6,800 bases of DNA from an uncultured Clostridia bacterium (GTDB taxonomy: Bacteria > Bacillota > Clostridia > Oscillospirales > Acutalibacteraceae): positions 1 through 6,800 of the forward strand of contig CAMOTT010000110.1 in assembly GCA_946626015.1 (NCBI GenBank), read 5' to 3'. A program made the position numbers and the translations under genes. Below are positions 1 through 6,800 of this stretch, piece by piece. The notes under the pieces are model-generated. The model searched no databases and had not been told where the DNA came from. It saw only the letters and a list, made by a program, of their open reading frames with translations. How positions within the stretch are numbered: the first letter of the stretch is position 1; every line of letters starts with the position of its first letter.

Positions 1-646
1 AATAAGCAAGGTCGGAGGCTTCCTTTTCGTATGCCATCTTTTCAAGCTCGTCCAGGCTTTCCCGCATATCCGCTCTGATTATATTTTTCTCGCTGTAATA
101 TTCCTCATCGAGGACCATCTCAGTGGCCAGGGTCATCTTTTCCTCGGGGGAAAGGGCCTTATCCTTTTCGGAAAGCTCCACAGAATCAAGGACCTCGGGG
201 TAGTCCGTATATCCCTTTGCCTCGATGACAAGACGCATGGCGTAATATTCCCGGTCCATCATCTTTATGGATGCATCCATAGCGGCCTGAAGCTTCTCAA
301 GAGCGGCGATGCTGCCGTTTTTTACGGACATTCTGGCAACGGCTTCTTCTCTGTGCTTTGCCTCAAAAACCTCCTCAAAATATTCGTCAAGATATTTCAT
401 CTCGCCGTGAACCGTAAAACGCTGGACTTTCTCGGTCAGGTAATCCGAGGCGTCCATAAGCTCACGGGCGGCCTTTCTCAGCTCGATCTGCTGCTCCGAG
501 GTTTTGGTCAGGTGCCAAAAACTGGTTGACAGGTTATAGGTTGAATAAAACACCAAACCGCAAATCAAAACAGCGCCAATGATAAGCCACGCGTGTATTG
601 CTCTGAGGGAAATTCCTTTCTTGATTTTTTTATCAATTTTACTCAT
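1..646 (-). CDS. Membrane sensor protein, N-terminal 215 residues (partial, output domain outside window)
   Basis: The ATG at 644-646 opens a frame that stays open to the window edge, giving 215 residues. AGGGG at 655-659 lies 8 bases upstream; an earlier ATG at 651-653 reaches a stop within four codons and is excluded. The start is very basic (MSKIDKKIKKG), followed by one hydrophobic segment at about residues 14-37 that should anchor the protein in the membrane. Residues 40-215 are charged and helical, with the stretch ASDYLTEKVQRF at about 66-77 and many E/K/R residues. This resembles four-helix-bundle sensory regions at the front of clostridial diguanylate cyclases, histidine kinases and chemoreceptors. 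No second membrane segment or output domain is reached. The gene starts 17 bases after the PAS-GGDEF-EAL gene, so it is probably co-transcribed with it. A GGDEF output is my best guess from context and similar proteins; a kinase or chemoreceptor is equally compatible with what is visible. Confidence 0.8.
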   Translation of the reverse strand, partial: MSKIDKKIKKGISLRAIHAWLIIGAVLICGLVFYSTYNLSTSFWHLTKTSEQQIELRKAARELMDASDYLTEKVQRFTVHGEMKYLDEYFEEVFEAKHREEAVARMSVKNGSIAALEKLQAAMDASIKMMDREYYAMRLVIEAKGYTDYPEVLDSVELSEKDKALSPEEKMTLATEMVLDEEYYSEKNIIRADMRESLDELEKMAYEKEASDLAY

Positions 647-654
647 AATTCATA

Positions 655-659
655 CCCCT
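655..659 (-). promoter_or_regulatory. Ribosome binding site of the partial membrane sensor
   Basis: AGGGG on the minus strand, 8 bases before the ATG at 644-646. It fixes the start of a gene that follows the previous stop codon by only 17 bases. Confidence 0.65.
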
Positions 660-663
660 AATT

Positions 664-3627
664 TTATTTTTGCTTTCTTTCTTTCCATTCCCTGATGCCG
701 GCGATCAGTTTTTCGCTGTCAAGCCTGTTGCTCAGGGTGATCTTAATGCTGACAGGCTTTTGCTCCCCGTTGATCATGAGGATATACGGGAGATGGAAGG
801 ATCCCTTTTCTCCCAGATCCTTAAAAATGTTTTCCTTTGTGAACCTTTCCCGGAATTTGTGCAGGTCATCAGGATTAACGACCTTTTCCATTTCGTTGGC
901 AAATTGCCGGAAGAAATCATCTCCGCCGGAAGATAAGCCGAGCTGCTTGTAGGATGATGCTACGCAGTATTCCCTGTATCGTCCGGTTTCCGGTTCAATG
1001 GTGTAGATGCTCATATATTCTCCCGAAAGAGCTTCAACAATGGCGTTGGAGTCGCGATCCATACGGAGCATATTGCGTTCGCTGTTTTGCTTTTCGTGAG
1101 GATCTACAATGCTGACGCCGATAATGATATATCGTTCGGACTGCATACGGATGGCCTTTAAATCGACATACTGAGGTATACCGGAGTCTATCAGTCTGTA
1201 TGTGGTCTTGAATACTCCGCGGTTCGTGATCTCTTTTCTTATGTTTTCTTTTGTAAAGACATTAAGGAAATGTTCTCTGTCCTTTTCGTAGATACGCTGT
1301 TGAGCTCTTTCTTTGCAGGCGGTGAAGAAATTTTCACCGTGGCGCTCAGTGGCAAGCTCCCCGATATCTTCCGGCAAACTGTATTCTATAAAGCGTTCAG
1401 TTTCCAAATCTACGTAATAGATATTGTAATAATCTGAGGCAAGCACCCTTGCAATGTTTGCGTATGTTGTTCCGTTGGTTCCCTCTGAAATCGAGAGCAC
1501 CGCAACGGCAACAGCCTCTTTGCCGGTAACGGAGTTTTTGTTTATCTTTCTGATAAAGCCGTGGAGTACGGAACCGTCTGACATCTCCTCATCAAAGAAC
1601 GATCTGCCGATACCTTTGCAGAATTTTTTGACAAGCTTAGTAAGTTGGGAGTCATTGCCGAAGAGTTTAAAATCTCTTTCCAAAACCTCTAATGAATAAA
1701 ATCTGACCAAAAAATCACGACAGGCCTGATTGCTGCGGACCAAATGGAGCCCATCGCTTCCAAGCTCCAGGATGCCCATTGGGATGGTGTTGAAGACATT
1801 TTGAAGCTCGTCATTGTCCTCGTTTACCACAAAGGCGAAGTCATAAAGGTTGACGCGGTCGATGGATTCGTAATATGACGTCTCCTCCGGATTTTCAAAT
1901 TCAATCTTGAATCCGTTCCTGAATTTTTCAATGATGGTCTCAATTGGCGCGGGTTTATGATAATAATAGCCCTGAAGCTTGGAACAGCCGATATCCTGAA
2001 GGAAATGCTCCTGCTCCTTTGTTTCGATGCCCTCGCACACAGCGTCAACGCCCAGGGCAGTGGCCATCTTCATAAGCTCGGTTATAATGATCTTGCCCTT
2101 GGGACTTTTGTCGTATTTTTGCATAAAGTTCATATCAAACTTTATAAGGTCAACGGATATCTCCTGCAAAACATTCATCGAGGAGTAACCGCTGCCAAAA
2201 TCGTCCATCCAAACAGGGAAACCGAGTTTTTGGAACCTTGAGATCTGCTCCTTCATATATTCGAAATTACTGCAAACCGCGCTTTCGGTTATCTCTATTG
2301 TGATAAGACTGCGATCAACACCGGCATTATCAACACGTTTGCGCACTTCTTCAACAATATCGCAGCTGTCAAAGTCAGACCGGGAAAGATTTACGGATTG
2401 GGGAACAACGGGACATCCGATTTCGTTGAATTTGTGTATCTTTTCCAGGATCTGATCCAAAACGTAAAGATCCAGCTTGTAAATGATACCGGAAGCTTCA
2501 AGGTAGGGGATGAAGTCGGAAGGAGGCAAGACGCCGCGAACTGGATCGATCCAACGGGCAAGCGCCTCTTCGTCACAATTCCTGCCGGTGACCGCGCGTA
2601 CGATCGGCTGATAATAGACTTTTATCCACTTCTCTTTTAAAGCTTTGTCGAGGTTTGTTATTACATACTGACGCAGAAGAGACTTGTCCCGCATCTCCTC
2701 GTTAAAATACTTGAAGCAGTAGCCGTATGCGTTTCTCAGCTCATCACAGGCGTACTTGGCCCTGTCAAGCGCTGTGCTGATTGATACTTTTTCGAGATTG
2801 TTCCGATATATGCCCACGCGGACAGGCAGCACATTTCCGCCGTTTATCTTTTTGGATTTTGTGAACAGCTTTTCAAGCTTTTCCTCAAGCTTTTCGTCCA
2901 CTGTATAGACGGCGAAATGGTCACCGCCGACACGGCAGCAGTTATCGCTGTTGAATATGCTTATCAACACCTTGGAAAAGGCCTTGAGCAGCTTGTCGCC
3001 CTCAGCGAATCCGTTCCTGTAATTGAAATATTTCATACCGTTCATATCAAAGAACAGCAAAACCTGACCGTTTGTGTTTTCAAAGTTTTCTCTCTCCGCC
3101 TCGATAAGTTCAACGAAATAAGTCATCCTTGGCAATCCGGTGAGAAAATCATAATGGCCTGCATTCAAAAGACTCTCCTGGTGAAGGGCGAGATTGAAAG
3201 CTCTGTTTAACTCTGTTTTGTTGAGCTTCGATTCTTCTGTATAATTGCCCTCGTCAGTGTACCAGATATGTGCAAGACGCACGCCGGTGTCGGTACAATA
3301 TTGTTTACCGGAGGCGTGAATGACCTTATATTCCGGGAGATCCTTCGTGCGCATGCGGTAGATCACCTCGTAATTTCCGCCCTCGTTTGTAAAACGAAAA
3401 GTCTTGTCCGATATCTGAGCAATATCATCCGGGTGGATATTTTTATATATGTCGTTTTCCATTTCCTGATATGCAGACGCCGGATCGTTGAACCCGAACA
3501 TTTCACAGAAACCGCTTGAGACCAAAAGGGTAACGATTTTGCCGTTTATCAATTGATAGACAGCAAACGGTATTTTCATATTTTCCATCAATGAACGCTG
3601 TTCGTTTGTAAACAGATATTTTTCCAT
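664..3627 (-). CDS. PAS-GGDEF-EAL protein with C-terminal PAS-like repeats, probable c-di-GMP phosphodiesterase
   Basis: A 987-residue protein with no membrane segment or signal peptide, so probably cytoplasmic. Domains: PAS-like at about 15-130 (HPDD at 65-68); GGDEF at about 156-310; EAL at about 322-575; a PAS-like segment at about 606-715; then two PAS-like repeats at about 724-845 and 862-975. The EAL domain keeps the expected metal- and substrate-binding positions: E354 of EAL, N413, E445 of EITES, D475-D476 in DDFGSGYSS, K496, E532 and E535 in CEGIET, and Q552 in QGYYYHKP. Hydrolysis of c-di-GMP to pGpG is therefore likely. The GGDEF site reads GGDHF (234-238), with His at the fourth position, and the inhibitory RxxD site is lost (FNSD at 225-228). 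Cyclase activity is doubtful; in many such hybrids a GGDEF of this kind binds GTP and regulates the EAL. GGAG lies 9 bases before the ATG. The gene follows the Cache-HD-GYP gene by 53 bases. Confidence 0.93.
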   Translation of the reverse strand: MEKYLFTNEQRSLMENMKIPFAVYQLINGKIVTLLVSSGFCEMFGFNDPASAYQEMENDIYKNIHPDDIAQISDKTFRFTNEGGNYEVIYRMRTKDLPEYKVIHASGKQYCTDTGVRLAHIWYTDEGNYTEESKLNKTELNRAFNLALHQESLLNAGHYDFLTGLPRMTYFVELIEAERENFENTNGQVLLFFDMNGMKYFNYRNGFAEGDKLLKAFSKVLISIFNSDNCCRVGGDHFAVYTVDEKLEEKLEKLFTKSKKINGGNVLPVRVGIYRNNLEKVSISTALDRAKYACDELRNAYGYCFKYFNEEMRDKSLLRQYVITNLDKALKEKWIKVYYQPIVRAVTGRNCDEEALARWIDPVRGVLPPSDFIPYLEASGIIYKLDLYVLDQILEKIHKFNEIGCPVVPQSVNLSRSDFDSCDIVEEVRKRVDNAGVDRSLITIEITESAVCSNFEYMKEQISRFQKLGFPVWMDDFGSGYSSMNVLQEISVDLIKFDMNFMQKYDKSPKGKIIITELMKMATALGVDAVCEGIETKEQEHFLQDIGCSKLQGYYYHKPAPIETIIEKFRNGFKIEFENPEETSYYESIDRVNLYDFAFVVNEDNDELQNVFNTIPMGILELGSDGLHLVRSNQACRDFLVRFYSLEVLERDFKLFGNDSQLTKLVKKFCKGIGRSFFDEEMSDGSVLHGFIRKINKNSVTGKEAVAVAVLSISEGTNGTTYANIARVLASDYYNIYYVDLETERFIEYSLPEDIGELATERHGENFFTACKERAQQRIYEKDREHFLNVFTKENIRKEITNRGVFKTTYRLIDSGIPQYVDLKAIRMQSERYIIIGVSIVDPHEKQNSERNMLRMDRDSNAIVEALSGEYMSIYTIEPETGRYREYCVASSYKQLGLSSGGDDFFRQFANEMEKVVNPDDLHKFRERFTKENIFKDLGEKGSFHLPYILMINGEQKPVSIKITLSNRLDSEKLIAGIREWKERKQK
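703..1458 (-). repeat. Tandem 138-residue PAS-like repeat in the C-terminus of the EAL protein
   Basis: Two copies, residues about 724-845 (bases 1093-1458) and 862-975 (703-1044), align without a gap over at least 60 residues at a fixed offset of 138 residues (414 bases). Matching pairs include Y737/Y875 (YYNIY and YMSIY), T743/T881 (ETERF and ETGRY), F767-F768/F905-F906 (GENFF and GGDDFF), and an identical FTKENI at 791-796 and 929-934. The FTKENI codons (1240-1257 and 826-843) match at 15 of 18 bases. The rest has diverged, so this is an old duplication of a sensory module, not a recent DNA repeat. Calling it PAS-like is inference from length and strand pattern. Confidence 0.75.
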
Positions 3628-3636
3628 AAAATGAAT

Positions 3637-3640
3637 CTCC
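3637..3640 (-). promoter_or_regulatory. Ribosome binding site of the PAS-GGDEF-EAL gene
   Basis: GGAG on the minus strand, 9 bases before the ATG at 3625-3627. A second purine-rich AGGAGA at 3644-3649 is 16 bases away, too far for normal use from this start. Confidence 0.6.
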
Positions 3641-3680
3641 GTTTCTCCTGTAAAATATCATAGCTTAATTTTTACATTCT

Positions 3681-5051
3681 TTATTTGCGTATATTTTCAA
3701 TTGATTCGGTGCTGCCGCCTCCGTTATCCTCCGGATCACGGAATTCGCCTTTTTCGACAAGACGCAGGAACGCGTCTACAACTTCAGATGAAAGCTGGGT
3801 GCCTGATACTTCCTTGATGATCGAAACGGCCTTGTCAAAGTTCATGCGCGAACGGTAGGGGCGGTTGGAGTACATAGCGTCAAAGCAATCCGCAACGGCG
3901 ATTATCTGAGCTACGGTGGGTATCTCATTGCCTGACAAACCTAAGGGGTAGCCCTTGCCGTCCGGCCGTTCGTGGTGAGCCCGGGCGCCAATGGCGATCT
4001 CGGGCATGATGCTGATATTTTCCAGCACGTCGTAGCCTCTGGCGGCGTGGGATTTGATTAGATTAAATTCCTCGTCGGTGAGCTTTCCGGGTTTATTGAG
4101 AACGTTGTCGGGTATGCCCACCTTGCCGATATCGTGCATCAGTGCAATGTTGCGGTATTTTTCCACCGTTTCTTCATCATACCCAAGCTCACGCGCAAGC
4201 TTTTCCGTATATTCGGCGACCCGGAAGGAGTGACCCTGAGTGTACGAGTCCTTGAGGTCGACCACCTTCGCAAAGGCTTCTATTATCTCCCGGGTCAGCT
4301 CTTTGTCTCTTTTTTGCTGATTTATAAGGCTCTCCATTTCGTCCGCGCGGCGCGCGCCTACGTAAAGCCTCGTTCCGACCAATATGCAGCCGATCAGGAA
4401 AAATGCGGCGATCACGGCAATTTGAGTAAGGTAATTCTTAATAAAATCATTTACGCCCTTCATTGAAATATCCGCGCCCACATAGGCGACACATTTGCCG
4501 GTAGAATCAAATACAGGCTCATACCTGGTGAGCAGCCAGCCGTATGTATCATTGCTCTCTATTGTGTCTATTTTGCCGCCTGAAAGAAGAGTGGGCAGGT
4601 ACTCGTTGAAGCTCTCGTCAAAACCTATCACATTGCCCAAAGAGGCGGCATCGATATCCGGACGCTCGTCATATTCGGTCAAACCGTCGTTGGTAGTCTC
4701 AAAGTCGAAGACAACGTGGCAGCCGTCAGGCTTGATCTGATAGACATACAGGTATTGAAGGTAGGCGGTATTTTCAAGGATACTGTCCAGCAGACGCCCG
4801 GTTTCTAAATATTCATCATCGGCGCCGTTTGACAGCCATACATCTATTTTGTCACCGTCGATCTGCTCGGCGGCAAGCATTGAGGTGTTTATTATGGTCT
4901 GCTCCCTGTAATCATAGGTCGTGCGCTTGAAGATCATCAATCCCGAAAAAACAACTGCGCCTACTGTGAAAATTATCAGCAGCGCCAATACTATCATAAG
5001 CAGACGGTGCCTGTTTATTAACGGAGCGTTGTTGTCATTAGTTTTTTTCAA
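3681..5051 (-). CDS. Membrane-bound Cache-like sensor with HD-GYP domain, probable c-di-GMP phosphodiesterase
   Basis: 456 residues. A first membrane helix at about 17-41 and a second at about 209-231 enclose an outside domain of about 165 residues that looks like a Cache sensor (YGWLLTRYEPVFD followed by VAYVGADISM near 170-198). A short linker leads to an HD-GYP domain at about 252-440. The HD-GYP residues are intact: GHS with H274, HDIGK with H306 and D307, H335, H359-H360 in HHERPDGKGYP, and D388 in VADCFDAM. HD-GYP enzymes degrade c-di-GMP to pGpG or GMP; an external small-molecule signal controlling this is inferred. Translation starts at a TTG (5049-5051), the only plausible start after the in-frame stop at 5109-5111 that keeps the first membrane helix whole; the first in-frame ATG is residue 19, inside that helix. 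The tail after about 440 is Gly/Ser/Glu-rich and probably disordered. It lies 57 bases after the glycosyltransferase gene. Confidence 0.93.
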   Translation of the reverse strand: MKKTNDNNAPLINRHRLLMIVLALLIIFTVGAVVFSGLMIFKRTTYDYREQTIINTSMLAAEQIDGDKIDVWLSNGADDEYLETGRLLDSILENTAYLQYLYVYQIKPDGCHVVFDFETTNDGLTEYDERPDIDAASLGNVIGFDESFNEYLPTLLSGGKIDTIESNDTYGWLLTRYEPVFDSTGKCVAYVGADISMKGVNDFIKNYLTQIAVIAAFFLIGCILVGTRLYVGARRADEMESLINQQKRDKELTREIIEAFAKVVDLKDSYTQGHSFRVAEYTEKLARELGYDEETVEKYRNIALMHDIGKVGIPDNVLNKPGKLTDEEFNLIKSHAARGYDVLENISIMPEIAIGARAHHERPDGKGYPLGLSGNEIPTVAQIIAVADCFDAMYSNRPYRSRMNFDKAVSIIKEVSGTQLSSEVVDAFLRLVEKGEFRDPEDNGGGSTESIENIRK

Positions 5052-5059
5052 GTCGGTTA

Positions 5060-5066
5060 CCTCTCC
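5060..5066 (-). promoter_or_regulatory. Ribosome binding site supporting the TTG start of the HD-GYP sensor
   Basis: GGAGAGG on the minus strand, 8 bases before the TTG at 5049-5051. This spacing, together with the absence of any in-frame ATG between the stop at 5109-5111 and residue 19, decides for TTG as the start. Confidence 0.7.
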
Positions 5067-5108
5067 ATCTTTATGTGCCTTTCTGTAAGAATAGTAAAGT
5101 GATATCGG

Positions 5109-6140
5109 TCAGAATATTTCTTTCCATCTTTCAACGATAACTTCCGGCCTGTATTGAAGGGCGCACTGCTTTGCCTGCCGCCCCATCTCGCGCACAAGAC
5201 CGGGATCCAGAATAAGCTGCTCTATCTTATCCGCCAGATCCGCCGGATCGTTCTGCTTCGCAAACAACGCGGCACTTGTGCCTTGAGTCATGCTCGCTAT
5301 TGCCGGCAGCTTTGTGGAAACAATGGGCAAGCCGCATTCCAACGCCTCCACCGCCACCATTGGGAAGCCCTCAAAAGTGCTGGAGATAGCCAAAAACGAG
5401 GCGTCCAGCATCAGGCTCTTGACATCATCGCTGAAAAACTGGAACTCGATATTTTTATAAGGTTCCGCCAGCTTGCGCACCGTTTCCTGTTGGGTGCCGT
5501 GGCCTACGATCCTCAGAGTCCAATCCGGATATTTGTCCGCTATCCGGCCGAAAGCTTCCACAAGCAGATCGTAGCGCTTGACCTCCTCGATCCGGCCGAC
5601 AGCAAGGATCACCTTGTTGTAATCGCTGCACTTGTCGCTGGTAAACGAAACAGGATTAGGTACAACCAGAACACCGCGGAAACCAAAGCGGCGGTAGTTC
5701 CGCGCCGAGTCGTTTATCAGCACAACAAACTTGTCCGCCTTGCGATAGACGTACAGGTTCAAGAGCTGCCGCTTCCATGTATAGTCCCGTGGAGAGCAGT
5801 GCTCCGTCATAACCAGGCGCATAGGCGGCAGCTTTTTGCGCAGCCGGGCAACGGTGTGGGCTATGGGTGAATGGAACGTTACCAGCGTATCAAATTTATT
5901 CTTTTGAAAAAAATCGATCAGAAAGTCATCGCAGTTCGATTCAAAAGGAAACCCGCAATGGATGATCTTGGTACTTGGGGAAAATTTAAAGGAGCTATTT
6001 TGCCCGGGCTTGGAATTGAGAGACAGGATAGTAAGATCAATGGTGCCGTCCTTTTCAAAAGCAAAGCTGTGTGTGGAGATAACCCGTTCTATTCCGCCAA
6101 GATTTGTGATGCAGTTGGTAAGATAGCAAACCTTTTTCAT
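5109..6140 (-). CDS. GT4-family glycosyltransferase (GT-B fold)
   Basis: 343 residues, a usual length for the family. It transfers a sugar from an activated nucleotide donor to an acceptor, probably at the inner face of the membrane; donor and acceptor cannot be read from sequence. The N-terminal half opens with MKKVCYLTN and the glycine loop NLGGIERVIS (13-22), typical of GT-B retaining enzymes. The C-terminal half begins at about 176 with VILAVGRIEEVKRYDLL (R183 and K188 at the usual donor-phosphate positions) and carries the EX7E motif, E257 and E265 in EGFPMVAVE. No signal peptide or membrane helix is seen. The frame extends upstream to an ATG at 6195-6197, but that start would overlap the previous gene and has no evident binding site; the ATG at 6138-6140 follows AGGAGG by 7 bases and gives the standard GT4 N-terminus. 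The gene sits 29 bases after one HD-GYP gene and 57 before another, suggesting a c-di-GMP-linked role in exopolysaccharide or surface glycan synthesis (inference). Confidence 0.92.
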   Translation of the reverse strand: MKKVCYLTNCITNLGGIERVISTHSFAFEKDGTIDLTILSLNSKPGQNSSFKFSPSTKIIHCGFPFESNCDDFLIDFFQKNKFDTLVTFHSPIAHTVARLRKKLPPMRLVMTEHCSPRDYTWKRQLLNLYVYRKADKFVVLINDSARNYRRFGFRGVLVVPNPVSFTSDKCSDYNKVILAVGRIEEVKRYDLLVEAFGRIADKYPDWTLRIVGHGTQQETVRKLAEPYKNIEFQFFSDDVKSLMLDASFLAISSTFEGFPMVAVEALECGLPIVSTKLPAIASMTQGTSAALFAKQNDPADLADKIEQLILDPGLVREMGRQAKQCALQYRPEVIVERWKEIF

Positions 6141-6147
6141 GCTTGTT

Positions 6148-6153
6148 CCTCCT
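6148..6153 (-). promoter_or_regulatory. Ribosome binding site fixing the glycosyltransferase start
   Basis: A perfect AGGAGG on the minus strand, 7 bases before the ATG at 6138-6140 and within the 29-base gap after the preceding stop codon. It shows that the glycosyltransferase starts at 6140 and not at the in-frame ATG at 6197. Confidence 0.85.
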
Positions 6154-6169
6154 GTTGCGTTCCTTGGAT

Positions 6170-6793
6170 TTAATATTTTATTGTCTCGGGAATACATTCC
6201 TCAAGCTGTTCTTTTGGAATGGAAACAAAAATATCTACAAGCTCCTCGTCAAACTGTTTGTTTGCGCCGTCTTTCAGTATCGCTATTGCTTCTTCGTGGG
6301 TTCGGGGATCTTTGTATGAACGCCGCATTGTGATTGCGGAATATGCATCGGCAATTGATATTATCTTTGCGGCAAGGGGTATCTTGTCAGCTTTGATTTT
6401 ATAATATCCGTTTCCGTCAATCCTCTCGTGGTGGCAATAAATCCAGTCGTTGATCTCGTCAAAGGTGTTTATCGGCTTAAGCAGCTTTATGCCGATCTCC
6501 GGGTGCTTTTTCATTATCTCCCATTCTTCATCGGTGAGCTTTGCGGGTTTATTAAGGATAGACTCCGGTACGCCCAATTTGCCGATGTCGTGAATAAGCG
6601 AGGCGTAGCTTAAGCTTATCGGGTTTATCTGGCTTTTTATGTGGTGGGGAAGGTGGTTGTATAAAAGCATGCTCAGCCTTTGCACATGAACGCTGTGACC
6701 GTTAAGGTTTGGGTCTCTTGCGTCAATGATGTTTATAAGGGTCTCCGTTATATCGAGGCTCCTCTTTTTGGTATTATTGATGTGCTTGAACAT
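6170..6793 (-). CDS. HD-GYP-type phosphohydrolase domain protein, 5' end possibly outside window
   Basis: From the ATG at 6791-6793 the frame gives 207 residues, nearly all one HD-GYP domain. Expected metal-ligand positions are present: H33 in NGHS, H68-D69 in HDIGK, H97, H121-H122 in HHERIDGNGYY, and D149 in SIADAYSA. The GYP signature is changed to GYY (129-131), while the metal ligands are kept, so c-di-GMP phosphodiesterase activity is plausible but less sure than for the Cache-HD-GYP protein downstream. The LNKPxKLTDEE stretch is nearly the same in both, so they are paralogues. No membrane segment is visible. The frame stays open for the last 7 bases of the window, which show no binding site, and the domain starts almost at residue 13. 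The true protein may therefore be longer, with an N-terminal sensor, receiver or GGDEF domain outside the window. It ends with TAA at 6170-6172, 29 bases before the glycosyltransferase. Confidence 0.88.
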   Translation of the reverse strand: MFKHINNTKKRSLDITETLINIIDARDPNLNGHSVHVQRLSMLLYNHLPHHIKSQINPISLSYASLIHDIGKLGVPESILNKPAKLTDEEWEIMKKHPEIGIKLLKPINTFDEINDWIYCHHERIDGNGYYKIKADKIPLAAKIISIADAYSAITMRRSYKDPRTHEEAIAILKDGANKQFDEELVDIFVSIPKEQLEECIPETIKY

Positions 6794-6800
6794 TATAATA

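Noticed and set aside
1957..3519. Several plus-strand open frames of 80-97 codons opposite the PAS-GGDEF-EAL gene
   Set aside because: All are antisense to strongly conserved GGDEF, EAL or PAS coding sequence, with no domains of their own.
3628..3680. Possible promoter (a TATGAT-like -10) in the gap before the PAS-GGDEF-EAL gene
   Set aside because: No acceptable -35 hexamer lies 16-18 bases upstream. AT-rich gaps give such -10 matches by chance.
5052..5108. Possible promoter, terminator or c-di-GMP riboswitch in the largest gap
   Set aside because: At 57 bases it is too short for a c-di-GMP riboswitch aptamer plus expression platform. I see no stem followed by a T-run, and the TACTAT-like -10 lacks a -35.
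5154..5870. Plus-strand open frame of 238 codons opposite the glycosyltransferase
   Set aside because: It lies wholly antisense to a GT4 gene with clear motifs. Its product is rich in His, Arg and Gln with no recognisable domain, as expected for a shadow frame.
6141..6197. Longer N-terminus for the glycosyltransferase from the ATG at 6195-6197
   Set aside because: It adds 19 residues that match nothing typical of GT4 enzymes, overlaps the previous gene's end, and bypasses a perfect AGGAGG placed 7 bases before the ATG at 6138-6140.

Overview
The window is a compact block of five protein genes, all on the minus strand, so transcription runs from high to low coordinates. It fits a Gram-positive anaerobe of the class Clostridia, in the Ruminococcaceae/Oscillospiraceae or Lachnospiraceae sense. 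The basis is moderate GC, strong AGGAGG-type ribosome binding sites, one TTG start, and a PAS-GGDEF-EAL protein style that I associate with gut and rumen Clostridia. This placement rests on recalled protein style, not on a marker gene.

In transcription order the layout is: (1) 6170-6793, an HD-GYP-type phosphohydrolase domain whose reading frame stays open to the window edge, so it may be the C-terminal part of a larger protein; (2) 5109-6140, a GT4-type glycosyltransferase; (3) 3681-5051, a membrane-anchored Cache-like sensor fused to an intact HD-GYP domain, started by TTG; (4) 664-3627, a 987-residue soluble PAS-GGDEF-EAL protein with an intact-looking EAL domain, a degenerate GGDEF site (GGDHF) and three PAS-like segments after the EAL, the last two being a gapless 138-residue tandem repeat; (5) 1-646, the first 215 residues of a membrane sensor with one N-terminal transmembrane segment and a helical sensory region, whose output domain lies outside the window.

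The gaps are 29, 57, 53 and 17 bases. Each of the four visible starts has a Shine-Dalgarno sequence, and I found no convincing terminator or promoter in the gaps, so the block looks like one operon or part of one. No stretch over 60 bases lacks a gene. I saw no RNA genes, mobile elements, CRISPR arrays or riboswitches.

Three of the five genes carry c-di-GMP phosphodiesterase domains (two HD-GYP, one EAL), and the visible GGDEF domain is probably non-catalytic, so the visible output is biased towards c-di-GMP breakdown. The lone glycosyltransferase among them suggests control of a surface or secreted glycan, which is inference. I do not see a clearly new biological system. The most distinctive features are the dense signalling cluster around one glycosyltransferase and the duplicated sensory tail placed after the EAL domain.
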